From Leclercia adecarboxylata (lineage in GTDB: Bacteria > Pseudomonadota > Gammaproteobacteria > Enterobacterales > Enterobacteriaceae), in contig NZ_CP040889.1 in the NCBI RefSeq assembly GCF_006171285.1, forward strand, positions 186,001 through 250,000: a stretch of 64,000 nt of DNA, written 5' to 3'. The stretch's first letter is position 1. Every line of letters begins with the position of its first letter. The notes under the pieces were generated by a model. It saw only the letters and a list, made by a program, of their open reading frames with translations. It did not search any database and was not told where the DNA came from. This document shows, one piece after another, positions 48,804 through 58,395 of the stretch. The translations under genes and the position numbers were made by a program.

Positions 48804-50279
48804 TTATTCCCCAGTTTGCACATTCGCTATCCGTTCCTCGGGGATTACCGCCGCATTTTCACGCGCAGGTCGCGGATATTTCCACAGCCAGCGTCCGCTG
48901 ACCATGCGCCAGTAGAACAACGCGCCGCGTACCGCCCAGTCGAGGAACATCCCCAGCCAGACACCCACCACGCCCATACCCAGCATGATCCCCAGGGTAT
49001 AACCGGCCACCACGCGACAGCCCCACATCCCGAGCATAGAGACCCACATGGCAAAGCGGGCATCGCGCGCCCCTTTCAGCCCGGCAGGCAGCACCCAGGA
49101 CGCCGCCCAGATCGGCATAAAGGCGGCGTTAAGCCAGATGAGGATCACCACCACGTCCTTAACGTCCTGCTCATGGGTATAGAACGACGCCAGCAGGCTG
49201 GCGAACGGCGCAGTGCCCCAGGCAATGGCGGTAAGCCCGATCGTCGAGAGCCAGAAGACGTGGCGCAACTGGCGCTCCGCCTGGCCGATCTGCCCTTTCC
49301 CGAGCCGTTTACCGGTGATGATGGTGGAAGCGGAACCCAGGGCGTTACCCGGCAGGTTGATCAATGCGGCGATGGAAAAGGCGATAAAGTTACCGGCGAT
49401 GACGTCGGTCCCCATCCCGGCCACAAACATCTGGGTCAACAGTTTGCCGCCGTTGAACAGCACCGACTCAATACTGGCGGGCACGCCGATGCCCATCACT
49501 TCCCAGATAATGGCGAAATTGAGCGGCTTGAAATAGCTTTTGAGGCTGATACGCAGCGCCGGATTAAAACCAACCGCCAGCACCACAATAATCGCGATGG
49601 CACCGATATAGCGGGAGATCGTCAGCCCCAGACCGGCCCCGACAAACCCGAGCCCGTCCCAGGAGAAAATCCCGTAGATCAGCACGCTGCTGATCATGAT
49701 GTTGAGGATGTTCATCCCGCCGTTAATCAGCAGCGGAATTTTGGTATTCCCTGCCCCACGCAGCGCCCCGCTGCCAATCAGCGCAATGGCCGCTGCCGGG
49801 TAGCTGAGCACCGTCATTTCAAGATACGACAGCGCCAGGGCTTTCACCTCGCCGGTGGCCTCACCGGCAACCACATTGATGATCTCTTCGCCGAAATAGT
49901 GGATCACCGCCGCCAGCACAATGGAGAACAGGGTCATGATCACCAGCGACTGTCTGGCAGCCGCCCGGGCCCGGCGCGGATCGCGCTTACCGAGGCTAAA
50001 TGCCACCACCACCGTGGTACCCAGATCGATGGCCGCAAAGAAGGAGATGATGACCATATTGAAACTGTCGGCCAGCCCCACGCCCGCCATCGCCTCTTTA
50101 CCGAGCCAGCTCACCAGGAAGGTGCTGAGCACGCCCATCAGCAGAACGCAGGTATTTTCCAGAAAAATAGGCACGGCCAGGGGGGTGATTTCGCGCCAGA
50201 AGAGAACTTTGTAGCTCTTACGTTTGCTATACCAGCGCGTGCGCATCACGGCCTGGCGTAAAGCGGAGGTGACGTTCAA
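48804..50279 (-). CDS. yeeO: MATE family efflux protein YeeO
   Basis: A multidrug and toxic compound extrusion transporter; E. coli YeeO exports FMN/FAD and dipeptides. The 491-residue protein has twelve membrane helices. Its N-terminus MNVTSALRQAVMRTRWYSKR aligns with the internal start of E. coli YeeO. TTG at 50279 (after AAGGTCC) is used; an ATG 12 codons later would trim the tail. It lies between two tRNA-Asn genes as in E. coli. Confidence 0.93.
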   Translation of the reverse strand: MNVTSALRQAVMRTRWYSKRKSYKVLFWREITPLAVPIFLENTCVLLMGVLSTFLVSWLGKEAMAGVGLADSFNMVIISFFAAIDLGTTVVVAFSLGKRDPRRARAAARQSLVIMTLFSIVLAAVIHYFGEEIINVVAGEATGEVKALALSYLEMTVLSYPAAAIALIGSGALRGAGNTKIPLLINGGMNILNIMISSVLIYGIFSWDGLGFVGAGLGLTISRYIGAIAIIVVLAVGFNPALRISLKSYFKPLNFAIIWEVMGIGVPASIESVLFNGGKLLTQMFVAGMGTDVIAGNFIAFSIAALINLPGNALGSASTIITGKRLGKGQIGQAERQLRHVFWLSTIGLTAIAWGTAPFASLLASFYTHEQDVKDVVVILIWLNAAFMPIWAASWVLPAGLKGARDARFAMWVSMLGMWGCRVVAGYTLGIMLGMGVVGVWLGMFLDWAVRGALFYWRMVSGRWLWKYPRPARENAAVIPEERIANVQTGE

Positions 50280-50428
50280 AATGGACCTTAGAGAGAGAGT
50301 TGAAACTACATTTCAAATAATGAGGGAGAAATGCAGATCCTGCAAAGTATTTCCCACAAAAATATGTTGGTAATTACGACAAACTGATGACAGAATCGGC
50401 AGTTGAACAATCCTGGCTAAGATCAGGT

Positions 50429-50456
50429 TTGACAAAAGTTTTTTCGCCGCTAAGAT
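50429..50456 (+). promoter_or_regulatory. Sigma-70 promoter of tRNA-Asn copy 4
   Basis: TTGACA (50429-50434), a 16-bp spacer and TAAGAT (50451-50456) lie 17 bp upstream of the tRNA. The sequence differs from the other three promoters. Confidence 0.75.
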
Positions 50457-50472
50457 AACGCTCCACAACGAT

Positions 50473-50548
50473 TCCTCTGTAGTTCAGTCGGTAGAACGGC
50501 GGACTGTTAATCCGTATGTCACTGGTTCGAGTCCAGTCAGAGGAGCCA
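50473..50548 (+). tRNA. asnU: tRNA-Asn (GUU), copy 4
   Basis: The identical 76-nt tRNA-Asn with CCA. The terminator and upstream sequence differ from copies 1-3, so this copy has an independent context. Position after yeeO corresponds to E. coli asnU. Confidence 0.98.
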
Positions 50549-50556
50549 CATTTAAG

Positions 50557-50583
50557 AAGCCTGCTTTCGAGCAGGCTTTTTGC
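50557..50583 (+). terminator. Terminator of tRNA-Asn copy 4
   Basis: AAGCCTGCT / AGCAGGCTT with a TTCG tetraloop and T run. Confidence 0.9.
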
Positions 50584-50610
50584 TTTTCCGGGGCGGATAA
50601 ACGGCGGCCA

Positions 50611-50640
50611 AAAAAAAGCCCCCCGACAGGTCGGAGGGCT
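50611..50640 (-). terminator. Terminator of tmaR
   Basis: AGCCCTCCGA and TCGGGGGGCT pair with one mismatch around a four-base loop and end in eight T on the minus strand, 18 bp after the tmaR stop. Confidence 0.88.
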
Positions 50641-50658
50641 TAGTCTGTTCAGCGGCGA

Positions 50659-50994
50659 TTATTCGCCTTTGACTTCAGCGTGCTTCATCTCGCCCATCAC
50701 TTTCAGCTTTTTCGAGATTTCACGACGTTCTTTAGAGATCTCAGCGTTTTTGATGATGTAATCATCTACGCGGTCTTCGTAGTCGCTTTTCATGCTGGCA
50801 ATGATGCCCTGGATTGCTTCAACGCTCATGCCTGGTTTGATGTAATCGCTCAGGTTGTCCAGCAGCAGAACTCGCTTCTGGTTGTCACGGATCTTCTTCT
50901 CAACGTCCTGGATTTCACGTTGCAGTTTGTTCTTGCGGCGGAACAGGCGGACGAATTCCAGAACATCCTGGAACGAAGGCTTAGTAGTTTCCAT
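50659..50994 (-). CDS. tmaR: PTS polar localisation protein TmaR (YeeX)
   Basis: TmaR captures PTS enzyme I at the cell pole in E. coli, controlling sugar uptake. The 111-residue, strongly helical coiled-coil protein ([20 protein letters not shown]) is nearly identical to the E. coli protein and differs mainly in the C-terminal tail. It stands alone with its own terminator. Confidence 0.97.
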   Translation of the reverse strand: METTKPSFQDVLEFVRLFRRKNKLQREIQDVEKKIRDNQKRVLLLDNLSDYIKPGMSVEAIQGIIASMKSDYEDRVDDYIIKNAEISKERREISKKLKVMGEMKHAEVKGE

Positions 50995-51160
50995 TTTTAC
51001 ACCCCTGATAATGTGAGATTCGGATTCGTTTAAACAACCGCTATGGCATTAACTTACTGATAGCGATTGCTGATGACAATAATTTTTCCTTTGTCCCTAT
51101 CATAACCTCAATTTCTGCTGAATCGAAGCAGCAGACAACGCAACCGCGCATAGCCGCTTT

Positions 51161-52219
51161 TTATTTGCGCAGTGCCCGGCAGATAAGATGTGACAGTAAT
51201 TCCAGCTGGCGGGCAAGTTCCATGCTCAACCATACATAGCCGTGAATGGGCGTTTCCGCCACGTTTTCACTGCGGTGATCGTTCATCAGCTGACGCAGCT
51301 CGGCAACAATTTCATTCCGCCGCTCGGTGTTGGCCAGTATGGGCTGCGGATTGCCTTCGTAAAGCGCATGGGCGATGGTGAGCAGCGTTTGCTGAGTCAT
51401 CTGTTGCGTCTCTTTGAGGGTCCTGGCATTCAGCATCACAAAATGGCTGGCCCGGGAGGACCAGTGCGCGTTGATCTGCAGTTCGAGCATGCAGACCAGG
51501 TTGCGGCTGACGGTCTGGATCGCCTCGAAGATGGCTCGCTGAATATGGGTCTCTTTGCTGGCCGGGGTAATCAGGCCACGCATTTTTACCACGTCGTTGA
51601 GGATGGTTTGCAGGTGCTTTTCCAGCCGCGGACGCTCAACCAGGTTGGGTGAAAAGCCCGCCTGATAGACCCGGTTAAAGGCGGTGACGTAGTTCGCCAT
51701 CTGGATACGCCAGTGTAAAAACGCCCGCTGCGGCCAGATGCCGGTAAACAGCATCGCCAGCAGGGAACCGAGGATCACGTCGCCGCTTCGCCACAGCGCG
51801 GTCTGCATGTCCCCGGTCGGCGCGCCAATAACCACCGCGAGGGTGATGCCGATAAGCAGCGCCTGGTAGGGGCGTTTACCGAGCGCCAGCCAGCCGCAGA
51901 GGAACATGGCCGCCGCGCACCACAGCAGCATCAGCGGTAGAGAGATAAGCTCCAGCTTCAGGGCAATTAACCCCAGCGCCGAGCCCAGAATGGTGCCGCC
52001 AATACGCTCGTACGCGCGCGGAACCACGTTCCCCCAGAAAGAGATGGGCCCCATGATGACCACCAGGGTGATCAGCGGCCATGTTCCTTCCGGCACGTCC
52101 AGCAGACGCACCAGTAAGAAGGTGAGGATAAACGCCAGCGCGATACGGCAGCCGTGTACGGTGCGGTAATGACGATACAGTCGAATTTCAAAAGGTGTCA
52201 GAGACTTGTCGGGGCGCAC
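51161..52219 (-). CDS. yeeA: FUSC family inner membrane protein YeeA
   Basis: A 352-residue protein with about six membrane helices in the N-terminal half (20-165) and a cytoplasmic helical C-terminal half, the FUSC/aromatic-acid-exporter arrangement. The GTG start at 52219 follows CTGGAGAG. It matches E. coli YeeA in length and place; its substrate is unknown. Confidence 0.9.
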   Translation of the reverse strand: MRPDKSLTPFEIRLYRHYRTVHGCRIALAFILTFLLVRLLDVPEGTWPLITLVVIMGPISFWGNVVPRAYERIGGTILGSALGLIALKLELISLPLMLLWCAAAMFLCGWLALGKRPYQALLIGITLAVVIGAPTGDMQTALWRSGDVILGSLLAMLFTGIWPQRAFLHWRIQMANYVTAFNRVYQAGFSPNLVERPRLEKHLQTILNDVVKMRGLITPASKETHIQRAIFEAIQTVSRNLVCMLELQINAHWSSRASHFVMLNARTLKETQQMTQQTLLTIAHALYEGNPQPILANTERRNEIVAELRQLMNDHRSENVAETPIHGYVWLSMELARQLELLSHLICRALRK

Positions 52220-52321
52220 AGGCTCTCCAGCTTTACGGCAAACCCTGATTGTACTGCGTTTTCTGCCGGAGTTGTGCCCCCCGGCAGAAAAACCCTGGAA
52301 AGAGTAAGAATTAGTGGCCTC

Positions 52322-52795
52322 TTACGCGATACGGTTCTGGACCGGAATAAACATCTCAATATCCCAGTAACCGTCGGCGTTGCCGTCATTCAGATAGCGT
52401 TCAAAGCAGGCTTTTGGCGCGATCTGGTAATCGACATCTTCAAGCAGGCTATCGAAAAACAGGTTCCACGGGGTGGCGAAATCGTGGTTCTCGACGCGGG
52501 CTTTCGCCACCGCGTAGTCGCCCTCTGCCACTTCGGTGAGGATCACCCCTTCGCTGTTAGGTGGGATAACAAAATCGTCCGGCACGGTGACAACCGTGTC
52601 GCAGCGCAGCTTTTCAGCAGGAACTTCATCGGGATTATCGTAGTAAACCGCCACCCACTCCAGGGGTTGGATCTGACGCCCTTCCACCCACATCATCAGT
52701 TGCTCAAAACCCTGCTTAACGGTTTGTTCCCATGGGCCAACCATATGAAAACCGGCAATTTTGCGTTTATTCTGGTGCGTGATCCTGTAGTCCAT
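52322..52795 (-). CDS. sbmC: DNA gyrase inhibitor SbmC (GyrI)
   Basis: SbmC binds gyrase and protects cells from microcin B17 and alkylating toxins. The 157 residues equal E. coli SbmC, starting [20 protein letters not shown] with a SOUL/GyrI-like fold (two repeated beta-alpha-beta units). It is preceded by CGGAGGCAGC and a LexA-like site; in E. coli it is SOS-induced. Confidence 0.96.
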   Translation of the reverse strand: MDYRITHQNKRKIAGFHMVGPWEQTVKQGFEQLMMWVEGRQIQPLEWVAVYYDNPDEVPAEKLRCDTVVTVPDDFVIPPNSEGVILTEVAEGDYAVAKARVENHDFATPWNLFFDSLLEDVDYQIAPKACFERYLNDGNADGYWDIEMFIPVQNRIA

Positions 52796-52811
52796 GCTGC
52801 CTCCGATTGTT

Positions 52812-52831
52812 TACTGTATATACATACACTG
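52812..52831 (-). promoter_or_regulatory. Imperfect LexA box upstream of sbmC
   Basis: TACTGTATATACATACACTG fits the LexA palindrome TACTGTATATATATACAGTA except that the second half has CAC in place of CAG. It lies 17 bp upstream of the sbmC start. Confidence 0.6.
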
Positions 52832-52916
52832 TAATGCAGAGAAAAGCGGTTTAACAATAATGAACTGTTTATTATGCGAGCAGGCTCGCACAGTCGCCAG
52901 CCTGCTCCTTCATACG

Positions 52917-54083
52917 TTATGCCTTATGGTGCAGATAATCGCTCAGACGCGAGAACATCCCGCCTTTACCGACGCTTTCCAGCGTCACCAGCGGCCAGTG
53001 GGCCACGACTTTATCGCGATCGTATAGCTCGATCTCCCCTACACGCTGATGGGCGGCAATCGGCGCTTCCAGCTCTTTCTTGTCCAGCACGTATTTGGCC
53101 TTAATGTTCGGCACCTCCGCCTTCGGCAGCGCCAGCCAGAAATCCTGATCGGTGCCGAGTGAAATACGCTCCTTATCGCCGTACCAGATGCGCTCGTTGC
53201 CCACCTGCTTGCCGTTACGCAGGATCTGCACGGTATCGAAATTCTGCTGTCCCCAGTGGAGAAGTTTGCGCGCCTGATCCTCGCGACCTTTCGGGCTTTC
53301 GGCTCCCATCACGACGGCAATCAGACGGCGCTCACCGTCAACGGCGGAGGCGATCAGGTTAAAGCCGGCGCCGGAGGTGTGCCCGGTTTTCAGGCCATCC
53401 ACGCTGAGCGACTTATCCCACAGCAGGCCGTTACGGTTCTGCTGGGTGATGCCGTTCCAGGTCAGGCTCTTTTCGCTGTACATGTGATAAAACGCCGGCT
53501 CGCCGTGGATGATGGCGCGGGAGAGCACCGCCAGGTCGAAGGCGGAGCTGTGCTGGCCCGGCGCATCGAGACCGTGGACCGTTTCAAAATGGGTATCGCG
53601 CAGATTCAGCTTTTTGACGTAATCATTCATCATCGTAACGAACTGCGGCTGCCCGCCCGCCACATAGTCGGCCAGCGCCACGCAGGCGTCGTTGCCGGAG
53701 TCAACAATCAGGCCGCGGCTAAGGTCGCGCACAGAAACGCGCTCGCCTGCTTTCAGGAACATCAGCGAGGAGCCGTCAAAGACCGGATTGCCCTTTGCCC
53801 AGGCGTCCTGCCCCACGGTGACCATGTCTTCCGGCGTGATACGGTGGCTGTCGATAGCGCGATCGACCACATACCCCGTCATCAGCTTGGTCAGGCTCGC
53901 CGGATTGCGCTGCTGGTGTTCATTGCCCGCCGTTAAAATTTGCCCCGTCGTATAGTCCATCAGCACCCAGGATCCCGCCTGGATAGCCGGCGGCTGCGGC
54001 GCATAGTTAATTGGGTCGGCAGCCAGCGCGGATGAAATGCTCAAAGTGAGTAAAGAAACAGCAATAAACAGACGGCGTTTCAA
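52917..54083 (-). CDS. dacD: D-alanyl-D-alanine carboxypeptidase DacD (PBP6b)
   Basis: A periplasmic low-molecular-weight penicillin-binding protein that trims the terminal D-Ala of peptidoglycan stem peptides. The 388 residues equal E. coli DacD. There is a signal peptide to about residue 21 (SSALA-ADPINYAP). The active motifs are SLTK with Ser63, SGN (about 126) and KTG (LKTGHTSGAGFN, about 226). A C-terminal amphipathic helix (GGMFSRLSDYLHHKA) serves as membrane anchor. Confidence 0.97.
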   Translation of the reverse strand: MKRRLFIAVSLLTLSISSALAADPINYAPQPPAIQAGSWVLMDYTTGQILTAGNEHQQRNPASLTKLMTGYVVDRAIDSHRITPEDMVTVGQDAWAKGNPVFDGSSLMFLKAGERVSVRDLSRGLIVDSGNDACVALADYVAGGQPQFVTMMNDYVKKLNLRDTHFETVHGLDAPGQHSSAFDLAVLSRAIIHGEPAFYHMYSEKSLTWNGITQQNRNGLLWDKSLSVDGLKTGHTSGAGFNLIASAVDGERRLIAVVMGAESPKGREDQARKLLHWGQQNFDTVQILRNGKQVGNERIWYGDKERISLGTDQDFWLALPKAEVPNIKAKYVLDKKELEAPIAAHQRVGEIELYDRDKVVAHWPLVTLESVGKGGMFSRLSDYLHHKA

Positions 54084-54293
54084 CGGTGTATCCTCAGGTC
54101 GTTTAAAATCGTTGACCTTTTTACGGAACTTTTCAGGTTGATTCCTGGATTAATTGCAAAAAAATGTGACAGTACGCATAGTTTTCCCGGACGATGCTTC
54201 GCAAATTTGCACGGTTACAGCGCATTTCCTTCGGCGTGCCAGGCCGGATGGTTTACCATAGTGAGGTCACTCATAAACAGGATGGTATTACTG

Positions 54294-55718
54294 GTGTCTG
54301 ACTCCGCCGCGCGCCCTACATTTTTATTTCACGATTACGAGACCTTTGGCACCAGCCCGTCGCTGGATCGCCCCGCTCAGTTTGCCGCAATCCGCACCGA
54401 TGAAGATTTCAACGTTATCGGCGAGCCGGAGGTGTTTTACTGCAAACCGGCCGATGACTATTTACCCCAGCCCGGCGCGGTGATGGTGACCGGCATCACG
54501 CCGCAGGAAGCCCGCGAGAAAGGGGTGAATGAGGCAGAGTTCGCCCGTCGTATTCACGACCTGTTCACCGTGCCCAACACCTGCGTGGTGGGCTACAACA
54601 ACGTGCGCTTCGATGACGAAGTGACCCGCCATATCTTCTACCGTAACTTCTACGATCCCTATGCCTGGAGCTGGCAAAACCGTAATTCTCGCTGGGATCT
54701 GCTCGACGTAATGCGCGCCTGCTACGCCCTGCGCCCGGAGGGGATCAACTGGCCTGAGAACGACGACGGGCTGCCCAGCTTCCGCCTGGAGCATCTGACC
54801 CGCGCAAATGGCATTGAACACAGCAACGCCCACGACGCCATGGCGGATGTGTATGCCACCATTGCGATGGCGAAGCTGGTGAAGACCCGGCAGCCGAAGC
54901 TGTTCGAGTACCTGCTCAGCCATCGCAGCAAGCAAAAATTAACCACCCTGATTGACGTACCGCAGATGAAGCCGCTGATGCATATCTCCGGCATGTTTGG
55001 TGCCTGGCGCGGCAATACTAGCTGGGTCGCCCCTCTGGCCTGGCATCCGGAAAACCGCAACGCGGTGATTATGGTGGATCTGGCGGGTGATATCTCCCCA
55101 CTGCTGACCCTCGACAGCGACCAGCTTCGTGAGCGGCTGTACACGCCGAAAGAGGCGCTGGGCGAGGATGCCGCCGTCCCGGTGAAGCTGGTGCATATTA
55201 ACAAGTGTCCGGTGCTGGCGCCTGCCAACACCCTGCGCCCGGAAGATGCTGAGAGGCTGGGAATCGACAGGCAGCGCTGCCTGGCTAACCTGAAATTGCT
55301 GCGGGATAATCCGCAGGTGCGCGAAAAAGCGGTGGCGATTTTTTCCGAAGCGGAGCCGTTCATCCCCTCAGAGAACGTCGATGCCCAGCTCTACAACGGC
55401 TTTTTCAGCGATGCGGACCGCAATGCCATGAACATCGTGTTAAAGACCGATCCCCGCAACCTGCCCGCGCTGGATATCACCTTTGTGGATGAGCGCATCA
55501 GGAAGCTGATGTTTAACTACCGCGCCCGTAATTTCCCCGGCACGCTGGATGAGGCCGAGCAGGAGCGCTGGTTACAGCATCGCCGCAACGTCTTTACGCC
55601 GGAGTATTTGCAGGCTTACGCGCAAGAGCTGGAGATGCTCTACGGTGAGTATGAAGGCAACGCGGAGAAGCAGGCGCTGTTGAAGGCGCTGTATCAGTAT
55701 GTGCAGGAAATTGTGTAA
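54294..55718 (+). CDS. sbcB: Exonuclease I SbcB
   Basis: A 3'-to-5' single-strand DNA exonuclease of recombination and mismatch repair. The GTG at 54294 gives 474 residues and an N-terminus MSDSAARPTFLFHDYETFGT of family length. ATG at 54282 would add four residues; a long extension to 54138 lacks support. The DEDDh motifs are visible: FHDYETFG (Asp and Glu), NNVRFDDEVTR and the late HDAMADVYAT. SH3-like and C-terminal domains follow. It is divergent from dacD. Confidence 0.97.
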   Translation: MSDSAARPTFLFHDYETFGTSPSLDRPAQFAAIRTDEDFNVIGEPEVFYCKPADDYLPQPGAVMVTGITPQEAREKGVNEAEFARRIHDLFTVPNTCVVGYNNVRFDDEVTRHIFYRNFYDPYAWSWQNRNSRWDLLDVMRACYALRPEGINWPENDDGLPSFRLEHLTRANGIEHSNAHDAMADVYATIAMAKLVKTRQPKLFEYLLSHRSKQKLTTLIDVPQMKPLMHISGMFGAWRGNTSWVAPLAWHPENRNAVIMVDLAGDISPLLTLDSDQLRERLYTPKEALGEDAAVPVKLVHINKCPVLAPANTLRPEDAERLGIDRQRCLANLKLLRDNPQVREKAVAIFSEAEPFIPSENVDAQLYNGFFSDADRNAMNIVLKTDPRNLPALDITFVDERIRKLMFNYRARNFPGTLDEAEQERWLQHRRNVFTPEYLQAYAQELEMLYGEYEGNAEKQALLKALYQYVQEIV

Positions 55719-55732
55719 GTTCAGGGCATAAA

Positions 55733-55761
55733 AAAACCGGAGGCGATGTTCTCCGGTTTTT
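55733..55761. terminator. Bidirectional terminator between sbcB and plaP
   Basis: AAAACCGGAG and CTCCGGTTTT with an eight-base loop, flanked by A and T runs, serve both converging genes. Confidence 0.9.
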
Positions 55762-55769
55762 TTTGCTTT

Positions 55770-55795
55770 GCCCGGCGGCGCTACGCTTGCCGGGC
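55770..55795. repeat. REP-like palindrome
   Basis: GCCCGGC / GCCGGGC arms around GGCGCTACGCTT look like a single REP unit. The same GGCGCT(G/A)CGC(C/T)T core occurs at 8040-8051 and, in extended form, at 60511-60522. Confidence 0.65.
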
Positions 55796-55805
55796 TCAGG
55801 ATTTG

Positions 55806-57164
55806 TTATGCAACGTCTTCGTACTGAGGAACCGGGTTGCGGAAGCTTTTGGTCACGCAGGCCAGGTAAATCAGGCCGATACCACCCCAGATCAGACCCA
55901 GAACCATGGAGCTCTCTTCCAGGTTGACCCACAGTGCGCCAACGGTCAGCGCGCCACAGACTGGCAGTACCAGATAGTTGAAGTGGTCTTTCAGCGTTTT
56001 GTTGCGCTTCTCACGGATCCAGAACTGAGAGATCACGGAGAGGTTAACAAAGGTAAAGGCAACCAGCGCACCGAAGTTAATCAGGGCAGTCGCGGTAACC
56101 AGGTCGAAGTTGATGGCCAGCAGCGCAATCGCACCGACCAGCAGCACGTTCCATGCCGGGGTACGCCATTTCGGATGAACATAACCGAAGAAGCGAGTCG
56201 GGAACACGCCATCGCGACCCATTACATACATCAGACGAGAAACGCCTGCGTGCGCCGCCATACCGGATGCCAGAACGGTAACGCTGGAGAAGATCAGCAC
56301 GCCCCACTGGAAGGTTTTACCGGCAACATACAGCATGATTTCTGGCTGTGACGCGTCCGGATCTTTGAAGCGAGAGATATCCGGGAAGTACAGCTGCAGG
56401 AAGTAAGACGCGCCAATAAAGATCACGCCGCCCAGCAGCGCCGTCAGGAAGATGGCACGCGGGATCACACGCTCAGCGTCTTTGGTCTCTTCAGACAGAG
56501 AAGAGATACCGTCAAAGCCCAGGAACGAGAAGCACAGGATTGTCGCACCGGTGATCATTGGCACAACGTGCGCGCCTTCAGACCAGAACGGACGTGAGCT
56601 TACCAGCGTACCTGCACCTTCACCGTGGGAAACACCGTAGATGATCAGACCGACAATCACCGCCACGATACCCATCTGCAGGATAACGATCAGGGTGTTG
56701 AAGTTAGCAACGGTCTTGATGCTGCGCAGGTTAGAGATGGTCATAAAGGCCACCAGCGCCACAACGAAGATCCACGACGGTACGGAAGGCACCAGCGCTT
56801 CGAAGTAAATTTTTGCCAGCAGAATATTGATCATCGGCATGAACAGGTAGTCCAGCAGGGATGACCAGCCCACCATGAAGCCAACAGCCGGGCTAATGGA
56901 TTTCTGAGCATAGGTGTACGCAGAGCCTGCGGACGGGAAGCGGCGAACCAGCTTGCCGTAGCTCAGCGCAGTAAACAGAATAGCGACCAGCGCAAAGGCA
57001 TACGCCGTTGCAACGTGACCGTCAGTGAGGCCTGATACAATACCGAATGTATCAAACAGCGTCATCGGCTGCATATAGGCAAGGCCCATCATAACAACCG
57101 GAATCAACGTAAGCGTTTTACGTAATTCCACGCGAGAGGTTTTTGGAGTTGCGTTATGCGACAT
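55806..57164 (-). CDS. plaP: Putrescine importer PlaP
   Basis: An APC-superfamily proton-putrescine symporter; in E. coli it supports pili-driven surface motility by supplying putrescine. The 452 residues equal E. coli PlaP ([20 protein letters not shown]), with twelve membrane helices and the near-invariant C-terminus [15 protein letters not shown]. coli has yeeD and yeeE between sbcB and plaP; both are absent here. Confidence 0.97.
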   Translation of the reverse strand: MSHNATPKTSRVELRKTLTLIPVVMMGLAYMQPMTLFDTFGIVSGLTDGHVATAYAFALVAILFTALSYGKLVRRFPSAGSAYTYAQKSISPAVGFMVGWSSLLDYLFMPMINILLAKIYFEALVPSVPSWIFVVALVAFMTISNLRSIKTVANFNTLIVILQMGIVAVIVGLIIYGVSHGEGAGTLVSSRPFWSEGAHVVPMITGATILCFSFLGFDGISSLSEETKDAERVIPRAIFLTALLGGVIFIGASYFLQLYFPDISRFKDPDASQPEIMLYVAGKTFQWGVLIFSSVTVLASGMAAHAGVSRLMYVMGRDGVFPTRFFGYVHPKWRTPAWNVLLVGAIALLAINFDLVTATALINFGALVAFTFVNLSVISQFWIREKRNKTLKDHFNYLVLPVCGALTVGALWVNLEESSMVLGLIWGGIGLIYLACVTKSFRNPVPQYEDVA

Positions 57165-57311
57165 AGTTATTCTCCTTTACGGTGAATACCGCCACGTAAG
57201 CGAATGATTGCCCCATTTCTTTCTTCCTCAGCGACAACAACTGTCGGATTTTAGTAAATATCTATCCGGTACGAAGCCCGGCCTCTTGGATTTAAATGAT
57301 TTTCTTACATG

Positions 57312-57351
57312 CAAAAAAAAATAACCGACGCCTTTTATATCGTCGATTATT
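57312..57351 (-). terminator. Terminator downstream of yeeY
   Basis: On the minus strand AATAATCGACG and CGTCGGTTATT pair over 11 positions (one T-G) around a ten-base loop and run into eight or more T. It is about 85 bp past the yeeY stop. Confidence 0.85.
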
Positions 57352-57434
57352 TATATGTTTGCAGCGGCGCATTTTGCCCTGGTTTGGGACGAAAAGGCAA
57401 GAGTGCATAGGCCCCGTGCAACAAAAAATTCATA

Positions 57435-58355
57435 CTAATCGCTTGATTTATCGGCTTCGCTTTGCCCATAAACCGCAGCAATAGCACTATTTGCTAAAAT
57501 TTCCTGCCGCCACCATGCACTCGCCAGCCCGGCGGTCTGCTCATTCCAGCCGATCCATACGGAATCATAGCTGGATTGCGTCATCACCTGCTTCTCAATT
57601 AAAGCCCCGCTCTCAATAAAGCGCTGAGCTAAATAACGGGGCAGATAACCGCAGCCCAGGCCGCTTATTTGCAGTTCCAGTTTGGTTTTAAAATCGAAGA
57701 CGGTGATGGCCTCCTGATCGTCAAGCAGCTGTGATGAGGCTGTGAGTGAGTTATCGCCCACCACAATGGCGCGGTAGCTTTTAATGACCCGACGGTTAAC
57801 CGGCTCCGGCTCCTGGGCCAGAGGGTGGTGCGGCGCGATGACAAATACCTGTTCCAGCTGTCCCAGGCAGGCAAAACCAAAATCGCTGATCCGGGGCGGC
57901 TCATGTAACGCGCCAACGACGATATCCGCCCGCCCCTGCACCAGCGCTTCCCACGATCCCGCCAGCACGCCGTTGATAAACTTAAGCCGGGTGACGCTGT
58001 GATGCTGATAGAAGGCTTCAATTAACGGAGCCAGCAGTGAAAAAGGGAAAGTGTCGTCTACGCCGATAATCAGCTCGTTTTCCCAGCCCTGATGCAGCTT
58101 AACGGCCTGTTTTTCCAGCTCGCGCACGGAATGCAGCACTTCCCGCCCTTTTTCCAGCAGCATCTGTCCGGTGCGGGTAAACCGCGCCCGATGGCCGGTA
58201 CGGTCGAGGATCTGAATATTGAGGTCGCTTTCGAGCTTATGGACGGTGTAGCTGAGGGCGGAGGGCGTTTTGAAGAGCTTCGCCGACGCCGCAGCAAAGC
58301 TCCCCTCTTTTTCCAGTGCATCAAGGATTATAAGGACATCCAGCAGCGGTTTCAT
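57435..58355 (-). CDS. yeeY: LysR-type regulator YeeY
   Basis: A 306-residue LysR-family transcription factor from ATG 58355 (after GGGGGTG); a GTG two codons earlier is possible. The N-terminal helix-turn-helix (KEGSFAAASAKLFKTPSALS, about 15-34) is followed by the effector-binding domain with IGVDDTFPFSLLAPLIEAFY. It matches E. coli YeeY. Targets are unknown. Confidence 0.93.
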   Translation of the reverse strand: MKPLLDVLIILDALEKEGSFAAASAKLFKTPSALSYTVHKLESDLNIQILDRTGHRARFTRTGQMLLEKGREVLHSVRELEKQAVKLHQGWENELIIGVDDTFPFSLLAPLIEAFYQHHSVTRLKFINGVLAGSWEALVQGRADIVVGALHEPPRISDFGFACLGQLEQVFVIAPHHPLAQEPEPVNRRVIKSYRAIVVGDNSLTASSQLLDDQEAITVFDFKTKLELQISGLGCGYLPRYLAQRFIESGALIEKQVMTQSSYDSVWIGWNEQTAGLASAWWRQEILANSAIAAVYGQSEADKSSD

Positions 58356-58395
58356 GCTCACCCCCTTGTGGTGCGCCTACGCTCCGCCAGCGGCA

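Noticed and set aside
48729..50261. A 510-codon plus-strand ORF opposite yeeO, rich in His, Arg, Gln and Pro.
   Set aside because: It is the antisense shadow of a GC-rich membrane protein gene; composition is unlike any protein, and yeeO matches a known family over its length.
34569..50548. Search for an integrase, transposase or CRISPR array in the tRNA-Asn region.
   Set aside because: No integrase, transposase frame or regularly spaced repeats were seen; the only repeats are the tRNA genes with their flanks.
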